This document shows positions 52,703 through 59,984 of a DNA stretch of 64,000 bases, piece by piece. Below the pieces are notes generated by a model that worked only from the letters and a program-made list of their open reading frames with translations, did no database searches and was not told where the DNA came from. Position 1 is the stretch's first letter; every line of letters begins with the position of its first letter. The translations under genes were made by a program, and so were the position numbers. This DNA comes from Candidatus Omnitrophota bacterium. Its GTDB lineage: Bacteria; Ratteibacteria; UBA8468; B48-G9; JAFGKM01. The stretch spans positions 233,685-297,684 of the forward strand of contig JAMWDI010000001.1 of the NCBI GenBank assembly GCA_023819375.1, written 5' to 3'.

Positions 52703-53583
52703 TTTATAATATTTTTAATTTTCAAGGAGAAATCAATTGCTTTTGGTGAATGAGTGATATATCCAATAGAAATTCTATCAACATTAACATTTTTAAAATT
52801 TTCAATCTTTCTCAAATTGATATTACCACTTACTTCTATCTCACAAGATCTTTTTTTCTTTTTTATAAAATCACAAAATCTTTTAATATCATAAAATTTA
52901 GCATTATCAAACATAATTATATCAACCCCTTCATTATATGCAGTAATACCCTCTTCAAAATTTTCTACTTCAATCTCAATCATATATTTTCCTTCACTGT
53001 ATCTTTTTGCTCTCTGAATCGCAAGTTTTATTGCAGAAATTTTATCAATATTTTCCCTCTCCATAATACTTTTTATATGATTGTCTTTTATCAAAATCAT
53101 ATCAAAAAGACCAAATCTATGATTTTCTCCTCCACCAATTTTAACTGCATATTTTTCAAGAATTCTTAAATTTGGAGTTGTTTTTCTTGTATCAAATATT
53201 TTAATTTTTCCTTCTGTCTTTTCAACAAATTTCCTTGTTTCTGTCGCAATTCCAGACAATCTTTGTAAAAAATTTAGAGCAGTTCTTTCACCTTTAAGCA
53301 ATTCTTTCACCGGGCCTTTAATTTCACCCACTACTTCTTCTTTTTTAACAAAATCGCCGTCTTTAAATTTAAAATCAAATTCAAAATCAGTAGAAAGAAA
53401 AAGAAAGGTCCTTTTAAAAACTTCAAGACCACATATAATACCCCCACTTTTACATATCAGAATTGAAGAAACTAAAAAATTATAAGGAAAAAGTGCTTCT
53501 GTTGTTATATCTTTTTTTCCTATATCTTCTTCAAGTGCTCTCTTAATTAAATCATCTACTTTCTGCCAGTTAATTCTTTCCAT
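52699..53583 (-). CDS. nadC: Nicotinate-nucleotide pyrophosphorylase (carboxylating)
   Basis: 294 aa. It converts quinolinate and PRPP to nicotinate mononucleotide in NAD synthesis. Signatures are ALEEDIGKKDITTEALFP, GERTALNFLQRLSGIAT (about 98-114), KIFDTRKTTPNLRILEKYAVKIGGGENHRFGLFDMILIKDNHI (about 129-171), and EIEVENFEE near 201. It abuts pyrE and overlaps tatD. nadA and nadB are not in the window. Confidence 0.95.
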   Translation of the reverse strand: MERINWQKVDDLIKRALEEDIGKKDITTEALFPYNFLVSSILICKSGGIICGLEVFKRTFLFLSTDFEFDFKFKDGDFVKKEEVVGEIKGPVKELLKGERTALNFLQRLSGIATETRKFVEKTEGKIKIFDTRKTTPNLRILEKYAVKIGGGENHRFGLFDMILIKDNHIKSIMERENIDKISAIKLAIQRAKRYSEGKYMIEIEVENFEEGITAYNEGVDIIMFDNAKFYDIKRFCDFIKKKKRSCEIEVSGNINLRKIENFKNVNVDRISIGYITHSPKAIDFSLKIKNIIK

Positions 53584-54134
53584 TACTTTAAAAAATCAAG
53601 AAGAATTGATTTTGTAAAAATGGATTCAAGTTTATATCCTTTCTTCTCAAGTGCTTCTTTTGCCCCTTCTTCTCTATCTACAATGCATATAACTTTTTTG
53701 ACAATACATCTATATTTTTCAACTGCTTCAATTGCCTTTATTAAAGAACTACCTGTTGTTGCAACATCATCAACTATTGCAACTTTCCATCCCTCCCTTA
53801 TATTACCTTCTATCAACTTCCCCATACCATGCTCTTTCGTCTGGCTTCTTACTATAAAACCATATATTGGTTTACCTTCTAAATAACTTATAAGAGAAAC
53901 TCCAGATACTATGGGATCAGCCCCAAGAGTAAGTCCCCCTATTGCATCTACATTTTCATCTTTTATCATTTCAAAAATTATTTTACTGACAAGATATAAA
54001 CCTTCACCAGACAAGGTTATAATTCTGCAATCAATATAAAAATCGCTCTTCTTACCACTTGACAAAATTACTTCTTTAAAAAATATTCCTTTTTCAATAA
54101 TAATCCTTTTCAACTTTTCTTTAATCTCTTCCAT
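53583..54134 (-). CDS. pyrE: Orotate phosphoribosyltransferase
   Basis: 183 aa. The PRPP-binding motif is KVAIVDDVATTGSSLIKAIEAVE (about 108-130), with FKEVILSSGKKSDFYIDCRIITLS near residue 20 and GGLTLGADPIVSG in the middle. It makes OMP from orotate in pyrimidine synthesis. It leads a pyrE-nadC-tatD unit, both first genes being PRPP enzymes. The short leader lacks a Shine-Dalgarno. Confidence 0.93.
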   Translation of the reverse strand: MEEIKEKLKRIIIEKGIFFKEVILSSGKKSDFYIDCRIITLSGEGLYLVSKIIFEMIKDENVDAIGGLTLGADPIVSGVSLISYLEGKPIYGFIVRSQTKEHGMGKLIEGNIREGWKVAIVDDVATTGSSLIKAIEAVEKYRCIVKKVICIVDREEGAKEALEKKGYKLESIFTKSILLDFLK

Positions 54135-54148
54135 CTTTTACAATTTTA

Positions 54149-54157
54149 ATTTTAACA
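54149..54157 (-). promoter_or_regulatory. Extended -10 promoter of pyrE
   Basis: Minus strand TGT followed by TAAAAT (54154-54149), 14 bp before the ATG. It lies just past the porin terminator in the direction of transcription. No Shine-Dalgarno. Confidence 0.4.
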
Positions 54158-54177
54158 GATTCTTATAAAAAATAAAA

Positions 54178-54207
54178 AGCCCCGGCTATCAGAAGATAGC
54201 CGGGGCT
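54178..54207 (-). terminator. Strong intrinsic terminator of the porin gene
   Basis: A perfect 13-bp GC-rich stem (AGCCCCGGCTATC with its complement) closes a 4-nt loop. On the minus strand it is followed by a run of T (GCTTTTTATTTTTT). It starts 18 bp after the porin stop. It is by far the clearest hairpin terminator in the window. Confidence 0.92.
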
Positions 54208-54224
54208 CCATTTACCGTATCTAT

Positions 54225-55511
54225 TTAGAAAGCAATTTTAGCATATGTAAGAACTTGCCATGGCTTTGAAGGCGTTACTTCTCCAAAGTAATTCCCACCA
54301 AATATCTTACCACCTTTAACTCCAAATGTCAAATCTTCTGTATATTTGTATTCAAATCCAAGGTCAACTTCATATCCAAATTCATTATCTCCAATTAACT
54401 GATCAATCCAGTAAGCATCAAGAGTAATACCAAGTTTCTCTGTAGGATTAAGCCCAAATCCAAGATTGATCACCTGTAAATTTCCCATGTTGGCATAAAG
54501 TCCATCGGAAGAATATGCATCAAACGCATAGAAAAGTGGTCCTATTCTTGAACCAACATTTGATGGAAATACTGAGATCCAATTTTCATACGCATCTGTA
54601 TCTTCATCGTCTCCTGAAAATCTATTATAGTTAAGTTTTATAACTGGATTCATATTTGCTGGAATTTCATACTTAATCCCAGCAAGCAAAGCCCATCCTT
54701 TGAATGAATAACCATTCTCATCCTTTCCAAATTGTTTTGCCCATTCTGCTTTAAGAGAAAGTCCAGGAACTCCAGGTATTCCAGAAACAATCCTTATCCC
54801 ACCTGTATGAAGAATACCAAGATCGCCAAAGAGATCATTAATTATTATTATGTCATCAACTCCTGCATAGTAAACATCAACATTTACAACATCTGCAAGT
54901 TTAAATCCAATATCCATTCCATAAAGATTTGATTCATAATCTGTTCCATAATATGTTTCAAGTATTTTGCTGTAAATTAAAGTTAAAGAAACTGGCTCTA
55001 TTGTATAATCCAATCTTACAGCATCAAATGCTTTCTGAAGACCAAGATCACTGAAAGCCCAGAAACCATATGAAGGATAAGATGGATTTGCTACATATCT
55101 ACTTCCAATAACAAGTCCTTCTCCAAACTCAATTTCCTGTCTTCCAACTGTTAATGTAAGCCCTGGTGTCAATAAGTCCTTTACTTTAATATATCCAAGA
55201 TCAAGTTGAATATCACCTCTACCTATCCAATCTGGATAATACATATCATCATCTTCAAAATATTTACTTCCCCAAACTCTTTCATTTATAAATCTGACCA
55301 TTGTTGAAACATTCTCACTTAAATCAGCAGAAACATAAACTCTTGCTATCGTAGCAACTCCATGAAGATTCTCTGTACCTTCAAAATCTCCTCTTAATAC
55401 ACCATAAACAGCAATATCTCCACCAACCTTCACATTTTCAACAGCGGAAAATGCAGGTGCTATTAAACACACCGCAAAAACCGCTATTAAAATCTTTAAC
55501 AAACTCTTCAT
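54225..55511 (-). CDS. Major outer-membrane porin-like beta-barrel protein
   Basis: 428 aa. Signal peptide 1-22 (LLKILIAVFAVCLIAPAFS, then AVENV). The mature protein is a chain of amphipathic beta-strands with GDIAVYGVLRGDFEG, LDLGYIKVKD, LTVGRQEIEFGEGLVIGSRYV and a C-terminal VLTYAKIAF ending in Phe, the barrel-assembly signal. It shares the GRQ-x4-GEG motif with the porin at 48.3 kb. Codon choice, tandem promoters, AAGGAGG and a terminator all point to high expression. The cargo is unknown. Confidence 0.85.
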   Translation of the reverse strand: MKSLLKILIAVFAVCLIAPAFSAVENVKVGGDIAVYGVLRGDFEGTENLHGVATIARVYVSADLSENVSTMVRFINERVWGSKYFEDDDMYYPDWIGRGDIQLDLGYIKVKDLLTPGLTLTVGRQEIEFGEGLVIGSRYVANPSYPSYGFWAFSDLGLQKAFDAVRLDYTIEPVSLTLIYSKILETYYGTDYESNLYGMDIGFKLADVVNVDVYYAGVDDIIIINDLFGDLGILHTGGIRIVSGIPGVPGLSLKAEWAKQFGKDENGYSFKGWALLAGIKYEIPANMNPVIKLNYNRFSGDDEDTDAYENWISVFPSNVGSRIGPLFYAFDAYSSDGLYANMGNLQVINLGFGLNPTEKLGITLDAYWIDQLIGDNEFGYEVDLGFEYKYTEDLTFGVKGGKIFGGNYFGEVTPSKPWQVLTYAKIAF

Positions 55512-55545
55512 TTTTTAACCCTCCTTTTTGTTATCTATAAACTAT

Positions 55546-55560
55546 CCTCTTCCTCAGAGG
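55546..55560 (-). other. Small hairpin in the porin leader
   Basis: CCTCT and AGAGG (5 bp) around a 5-nt loop, 17-30 bp upstream of the AAGGAGG. It could modulate access to the ribosome site. Weak by itself. Confidence 0.4.
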
Positions 55561-55576
55561 GCTACTTCTTTCTTTT

Positions 55577-55675
55577 AGTTTATGCTTTTCTTACTCCTCT
55601 GACTTTCTGCCTATTTATCCGTTTCTTCACCTCCTTTCCCGGCATTTTTGAAAGTCAGAAAGAAAAGCATAAACT
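55577..55675 (-). other. Long structured leader hairpin showing a perfect Shine-Dalgarno in its loop
   Basis: Three nested inverted repeats lie in the untranslated leader of the porin: a 16-bp outer stem (55577-55592 with 55660-55675), a 9-bp middle stem (55599-55607 with 55650-55658), and a 4-bp inner stem (55608-55611 with 55641-55644). The apical loop carries AAAGGAGGTGA (55637-55627 on the minus strand), a perfect anti-16S match with no start codon at a usable distance. With transcription from the near promoter, the outer stem lies at the extreme 5' end of the mRNA. Confidence 0.7.
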
Positions 55676-55690
55676 TTTTTTATATTATTT

Positions 55691-55719
55691 ATTTTACCTA
55701 CAAGTTTTCAATCTGTCAA
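55691..55719 (-). promoter_or_regulatory. Porin promoter P1 (near copy)
   Basis: Minus strand TTGACA (55719-55714), 17 bp, TAAAAT (55696-55691). The predicted start near 55684 would place the leader hairpin at the 5' end. Confidence 0.75.
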
Positions 55720-55736
55720 GTTTTTTTATGTTATTT

Positions 55737-55765
55737 ATTTTACCTACTAATTTTCAATCTGTCAA
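55737..55765 (-). promoter_or_regulatory. Porin promoter P2 (far copy)
   Basis: Minus strand TTGACA (55765-55760), 17 bp, TAAAAT (55742-55737). Its spacer differs from P1 by two bases. Confidence 0.75.
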
Positions 55766-55789
55766 GTTATCTTGATTATAACTTTCAAA

Positions 55790-55818
55790 ATCTTATCATA
55801 TTAAATTAAATTTGTCAA
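55790..55818 (-). promoter_or_regulatory. Possible third porin promoter P3
   Basis: Minus strand TTGACA (55818-55813), 17 bp, TAAGAT (55795-55790). It sits at the end of aroD, 53 bp above P2, and is weaker at -10. Confidence 0.4.
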
Positions 55819-56487
55819 ATTTTTTATGTCAGAATAAGTAGGCTGGCATGGTGAAAGTTTTTTTGAGAAAGAGACGTAGGTAAAATGAGAACCAAAGGCA
55901 AGGGGAATCAACCTCTCGCAAACAGAAACATTCATGGGCACTATTATAAGTTTCATTTTTTTTGAATATTCATATGTTAGTTTGATAAGAGTAAAAAGAT
56001 GTTTTGAAGAATTTACTTTTGTGCAAATTTTCACAAATTCAGCACCCTTTCTTCTTCCAATTTTAACTATTTTTTTCAGAATTTCATAATCAGGTGTTTT
56101 TTTAAAATTATGATATGAAAGAATTACTGCTTTATTTTTACTTTTCCCAATTTCAATAACATTCTCACAAATCTTGCTTTTTATTTCAACATCAATTAGA
56201 TCTACATAATCTGATATATTCCTGTAAATTTCAAGTCGCTTTTTATCAGGTATATAAAAAGAACCAGAGCCACCTTCCTTATACCATCTTACAGTTCCTA
56301 TTATCTTATTATATCCAAATCCTTTTACCCTTTTTATCCAGTCAATTAAATCTTCTTCTCTAAAATTTCTCAAAAATTCATCTATTCTCAATTCAATATA
56401 TCTAAAATTTTTAAAAACTTCTATAAGTTCCTCTTCTTTCTCACCACCAACAAGAACGATTGCAATTTTCTCTTTTAAATTTTCCAT
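55801..56487 (-). CDS. aroD: 3-dehydroquinate dehydratase, type I
   Basis: 228 aa from ATG 56487. It dehydrates 3-dehydroquinate in the shikimate pathway via a lysine Schiff base. Type I features are ELRIDEF near the N-terminus, GTVRW, the base His in VILSYHNFKKTP, and the Schiff-base Lys in FVKICTKV. A TTG at 56505 would extend it by 6 residues and overlap the PHP gene. The ATG 8 nt after that stop is preferred. No other aro gene is present. Confidence 0.85.
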   Translation of the reverse strand: MENLKEKIAIVLVGGEKEEELIEVFKNFRYIELRIDEFLRNFREEDLIDWIKRVKGFGYNKIIGTVRWYKEGGSGSFYIPDKKRLEIYRNISDYVDLIDVEIKSKICENVIEIGKSKNKAVILSYHNFKKTPDYEILKKIVKIGRRKGAEFVKICTKVNSSKHLFTLIKLTYEYSKKMKLIIVPMNVSVCERLIPLAFGSHFTYVSFSKKLSPCQPTYSDIKNLTNLI

Positions 56488-56494
56488 TTTTAAA

Positions 56495-57160
56495 TTAAAT
56501 CTCAAAACCTATATCAAGTTTACTTTTTGCAAATAAATAACTCATATTTAAAATTTTATTCACATCTTCAACTTTAACTCCTGCTGAAATTATTAATTTT
56601 TTTGCAAATTCATCAGTTATCAGGTCCTCTGGACTATGAGTATCTGTATTTAAAATAAGAGGAAATCCGTATTCATACCATAATCTAACAATATGTCCGT
56701 TTGAAAGTGAATGCCCTTTTCTTGCAGATATTTCAATATGAATATTTCTCTCAACTGCCAGTTTTGCCTCATCTTCTCCAAGAATTCCAGGATGAGCAAG
56801 AATATCTATATCACTTTCAAGTGCTTTTTTATTTGTTCCTTTTGCAACTGGTTCTACAATTGTCTCTCCATGAACAACAACAATTTTAGCCCCTAAATTT
56901 CTTGAAATTTTAGCAAGATTTGGAATATCAATTGGGTTCACATGTGTAATTTCAACTCCTGGTATTGCCTTTATTCTGTAATTTATATTTATTTTTTCAC
57001 AAGCCCTAACAAGTGCAGGGACAATTATATCTATATTTGAATAATCAACATGGTCTGTAAAAGCAATTACCTTATATCCCTTCTCATTTGCTCTCTGTGC
57101 TAATTCTGCCGGCAAAAGTTCTCCATCACTTAACAAAGTATGAGTATGAAGGTCTATCAT
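56495..57160 (-). CDS. PHP-domain metal-dependent phosphoesterase
   Basis: 221 aa. PHP motifs are IDLHTHTLLSDGELLPAEL (HxH at 5-7), VIAFTDHVDYSN, IPGVEITHVNPIDIPNLA, IVVVHGE, ILAHPGIL and LILNTDTHSPEDL, which supply all metal-binding residues. The family includes histidinol phosphatases and nucleases. The length and absence of other domains leave the substrate open. It overlaps the Asp23-family gene by 4 nt. Confidence 0.83.
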   Translation of the reverse strand: MIDLHTHTLLSDGELLPAELAQRANEKGYKVIAFTDHVDYSNIDIIVPALVRACEKININYRIKAIPGVEITHVNPIDIPNLAKISRNLGAKIVVVHGETIVEPVAKGTNKKALESDIDILAHPGILGEDEAKLAVERNIHIEISARKGHSLSNGHIVRLWYEYGFPLILNTDTHSPEDLITDEFAKKLIISAGVKVEDVNKILNMSYLFAKSKLDIGFEI

Positions 57161-57513
57161 TTTTGCTCCTTTTTTGGTAATTTCACTTCTTTAACTATAA
57201 CATCCACATTTGCTACCTTTAATCCAGACATCTTCTCTACTTCTTTTTTTATCCTTTCTTGAACCTCATATGTAACTTCTGGTATACTTACTCCATATTC
57301 AACTTCAATTCCCAATTCAAAACTTACCTCTCCTTCTCCAAGAATTACCTTAACACCTATATCTGGTTTCTTCTTAAAAAATTTTGCAATTCCTCCAACT
57401 AAACTTGTTGAAATTCCACATACTCCTTTCACCTGTGTTGCTGCAATCCCTGCAATTTGAGCAAGAACTTCTTCTTCAATTTTGATTTTTCCGAGTTGCT
57501 TTTCTTCATCCAT
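57157..57513 (-). CDS. Asp23/Gls24-family envelope stress protein
   Basis: 118 aa. KLGKIKIEEEVLAQIAGIAATQVKGVCGIS (about 6-35) and FELGIEVEYGVSIPEVTYEVQERIKKEVEKMSGLKVANVDVIVKEV follow the Asp23 (DUF322) pattern. The protein is linked to cell-envelope homeostasis. It follows accC by an 8-nt overlap, as in many Firmicutes and other clades where accB-accC-asp23-nusB are neighbours. Confidence 0.88.
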   Translation of the reverse strand: MDEEKQLGKIKIEEEVLAQIAGIAATQVKGVCGISTSLVGGIAKFFKKKPDIGVKVILGEGEVSFELGIEVEYGVSIPEVTYEVQERIKKEVEKMSGLKVANVDVIVKEVKLPKKEQK

Positions 57514-58870
57514 AAATTTCCTCCTTCTGAAAACTTTCTGAAACTAATTTATCAACAAATCCGACATAATATCTGCCAGATAAAAAAATTGGATTTGAAA
57601 ATATTTTTTTGTAAAATGGTATAGTTGTTTTAATACCATCAATAACAATCTCATCAAGTGCTCTTTTCATTCTTTCAATTGCCTCCAATCTTGTCCTTCC
57701 AAAAGTTATAAGTTTCATAATCAAACTATCATAATAAGGGGAAACAAAATAACCCTCATAAATATGTGTATCTATTCTAATACCAGGACCTGATGGCAAT
57801 ATAAGTTTTTTTATTCTTCCAGGAGATGGTAAAAAATTATTTTCAGGATCTTCTGCATTTATTCTGCATTCAATTGAATGATAATTTATTTTTATATCTC
57901 CCTGAGTAAAATCAAGTTTTTCATTATTTGCAATCCTTATCTGACTTTTTACCAGATCAATTCCAGTGACACATTCAGTAACTGGATGTTCAACTTGAAT
58001 TCTTGTATTCATTTCAATAAAATAAGGTCTTTTATTTTGATCAACAAGAAACTCAATTGTTCCTGCATTTCTATATTTAATAGTCTTAACAAGTTTTTTA
58101 GCATATCTTTGTAACCTTTTTCTCAAACACTTATCAACGAAAGGAGATGGACTTTCTTCAATAAGTTTCTGGTGCCTTCTCTGTATTGAACAATCTCTTT
58201 CTGGAAAGACATAAACGTTTCCTTTATTATCACATAAAACTTGAATTTCTATATGTCTTGGTCTTTCAATAAATTTTTCTATATATAAAGAACCTTCTCC
58301 AAAAGCAATTTTTGCTTCTTCTTGGCAGGTATACCACATTTTTTCAAATTCTTCCTTTGTATAAACTTTTCTCATCCCCCTTCCACCGCCACCACTTACT
58401 GCTTTTATCATAATTGGAAACCCTATCTTCTTTGCATGATATAGCGCCATTTTAAAATTATTTTCTTCATATCCTGGAATTACTGGAACACCTGCTTTTT
58501 TTGCAATTTTTTTTGCAAGAGATTTGTCCCCCATCTGTCTTATATTATCAGGAGTTGGTCCTATAAAAATTATTCCCACTGAATTGCATATTTCAACAAA
58601 CTGAACATTTTCAGATAGAAAACCATAACCAGGATGAACAGCATCTGCTCCTGTAATTTCTATTGCACTGACAATTGAGGGAATATTTAAATAACTATCT
58701 TTTGGATTTGAAGGTCCAATACAAACTCTTTCATCAGCAAGAAAAACAGGAAGAGAAAATTTATCTCCTTCTGAATAACCAATAACAACTGGAATATTCA
58801 ATTCTTTACATGCTCTTATTATCCTTAAAGCAATCTCTCCCCTATTCGCCACAAAAACTTTCCTTATCAT
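57506..58870 (-). CDS. accC: Biotin carboxylase subunit of acetyl-CoA carboxylase
   Basis: 454 aa from ATG 58870. Motifs are RKVFVANRGEIALRIIRACKEL (3-24), HPGYGFLSEN, IMIKAVSGGGGRGMRKV (ATP-grasp glycine loop), ERDCSIQRRHQKLIEE, EFLVDQNKRPYFIEMNTRIQVEHPVTE and INAEDPENNFLPSPG. It carboxylates AccB-biotin. A longer frame to 58900 begins inside the palindromic repeat and is rejected. The RAYT gene ends inside its first 29 nt, so an insertion lies between accB and accC. Confidence 0.94.
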   Translation of the reverse strand: MIRKVFVANRGEIALRIIRACKELNIPVVIGYSEGDKFSLPVFLADERVCIGPSNPKDSYLNIPSIVSAIEITGADAVHPGYGFLSENVQFVEICNSVGIIFIGPTPDNIRQMGDKSLAKKIAKKAGVPVIPGYEENNFKMALYHAKKIGFPIMIKAVSGGGGRGMRKVYTKEEFEKMWYTCQEEAKIAFGEGSLYIEKFIERPRHIEIQVLCDNKGNVYVFPERDCSIQRRHQKLIEESPSPFVDKCLRKRLQRYAKKLVKTIKYRNAGTIEFLVDQNKRPYFIEMNTRIQVEHPVTECVTGIDLVKSQIRIANNEKLDFTQGDIKINYHSIECRINAEDPENNFLPSPGRIKKLILPSGPGIRIDTHIYEGYFVSPYYDSLIMKLITFGRTRLEAIERMKRALDEIVIDGIKTTIPFYKKIFSNPIFLSGRYYVGFVDKLVSESFQKEEIYG

Positions 58871-58888
58871 TCCGAGGACCGTCCTCCG
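58870..58888. repeat. REP-like palindrome A, downstream end of RAYT
   Basis: TTCCGAGGACCGTCCTCCG. The core GAGGAC-C-GTCCTC (58874-58886) is a perfect 13-bp palindrome. It is identical to copy C and lies at the accC start codon. Confidence 0.85.
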
Positions 58889-59346
58889 CTTTCCAATCAA
58901 TTACAAATTTTAAGTAAGGTTCCCCAATCTCAATTTCCAAACGTTTAAATATCTCTTCTTCGCTTAAAATATTGTAAGGATTGATTTTTTTAGTATAAAA
59001 GATAAAACTTGACCACTTATAATTCTCTAAAAACTCAACAATTTTTCTCCAATCTTTTATTCCTTTTTCCTTCCAATCAGGGCATATAAGGTCAAGACAA
59101 TTAAGATGTATATATCTTGTCAAATGGCAAAAATAAGAGTCTGTCTCAACAATTTTTGATTTGTATCTACTCTCAAACAAAACACCTTCTCTTTCATATT
59201 TTTTATTAAAATACATGGCATAACCTGTCATCACTTTCCTCATAAATTTTATAATACCATCCTTTTTGACTTGAGTTAAAAGTAAATGAAAATGATTGGG
59301 TAAAAGTTCAAAACATAATATTTCAACAAGTTTATCTCTTTCTTCC

Positions 59347-59359
59347 AAGGACCGTCCTC
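59347..59359. repeat. REP-like palindrome B, inside the RAYT gene
   Basis: AAGGACCGTCCTC, 12 of 13 matches to the core. On the coding strand it is read in frame as GGRSLEE in an internal insert of the transposase. Confidence 0.8.
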
Positions 59360-59505
59360 CTCCAATTTTTTTATATTCTTTAGGTTTATCATCATTAAAA
59401 TAATAAAGGTATTCCATAAATCTTTCATAATCACTTTCTTCAATAAATATACCCCTTCTATCAACACCTCTATTAAAAATATGATAAAGACAACCTTCCA
59501 CAAAC

Positions 59506-59982
59506 TCAACTTTCCTTTTCATTTTCCGAGGACCGTCCTCCGATTTGGAGGATAAAGAGGACCTGCCCATATTCAACTGGTTTGCCATTTTCAACAAGTA
59601 TTTCCTTTACAATTCCATCATATTCGGATTTTATTTCATTCATAACTTTCATGGCCTCTATTATACAAAGCGGATCTCCCTTCTTAACAATACTTCCAGT
59701 TTCAACAAAAGGAGGACTTGTAGGTGAAGGTGCTCTATAAAAAGTACCAACAAGAGGTGATTTAACATATACAATGTTTTCAAGTTCCTGAGTTGAACGT
59801 TTTGCTTCCTCTACAATTTTTTCAATATTAATAGGAGGACTTTCTTCAACAACTTTTCTTTCTTTTATTTCCTCGCCTTTCTTGCTTAAAATTAAATGGA
59901 AATCTCCTTTTTTTATTTCAAGATATTCTAAACCATACTCTTTCATAAAATCTGCATAAATCTTCAATTCATCAGGTTTCAT
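59506..59982 (-). CDS. accB: Biotin carboxyl carrier protein of acetyl-CoA carboxylase
   Basis: 158 aa. An N-terminal dimer helix ([20 protein letters not shown]) and a flexible linker are followed by the biotinyl domain: [37 protein letters not shown] (biotin on the Lys of EAMKVM) and [14 protein letters not shown] normal BCCP ends about here. The last 13 residues [13 protein letters not shown] are read from the RAYT-end palindrome, so the insertion has replaced the original stop. Confidence 0.93.
   Translation of the reverse strand: MKPDELKIYADFMKEYGLEYLEIKKGDFHLILSKKGEEIKERKVVEESPPINIEKIVEEAKRSTQELENIVYVKSPLVGTFYRAPSPTSPPFVETGSIVKKGDPLCIIEAMKVMNEIKSEYDGIVKEILVENGKPVEYGQVLFILQIGGRSSENEKES
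59524..59542. repeat. REP-like palindrome C, upstream end of RAYT and end of accB
   Basis: TTCCGAGGACCGTCCTCCG, identical to copy A over 19 bp (core 59528-59540). It lies inside the last codons of accB, read as GGRSSE. Confidence 0.85.
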
Positions 59983-59984
59983 TT

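Larger units (their letters stand above)
55685..55768 (-). repeat. 46-bp tandem direct repeat carrying a promoter in each copy
   Basis: Copy 1 from 55685 and copy 2 from 55731 (period 46 bp) are identical over about 36 bp except for two positions. Each contains a complete promoter for the porin, so the promoter itself has been duplicated. Confidence 0.85.
58842..59522 (-). mobile_element. REP-associated tyrosine transposase (RAYT, TnpA-REP type)
   Basis: 226 aa from ATG 59522. It is a Y1 HUH-fold transposase: YHIFNRGVDRRGIF near the start, the metal motif LLPNHFHLLLTQ (HxH, about 95-106), and the catalytic Tyr region near GYAMYFNKKYEREGVLFESRYKS. The gene is bounded by 19-bp direct repeats (58870-58888 and 59524-59542), each holding a 13-bp palindrome, with a third copy inside the frame. 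It separates accB from accC, whose ORFs overlap its ends. Confidence 0.88.

Noticed and set aside
55577-55630. Short leader peptide starting at the GTG in the porin-leader loop
   Set aside because: The GTG overlaps its own Shine-Dalgarno, as with rpsU, so spacing is impossible, and the frame is only about 16 codons.
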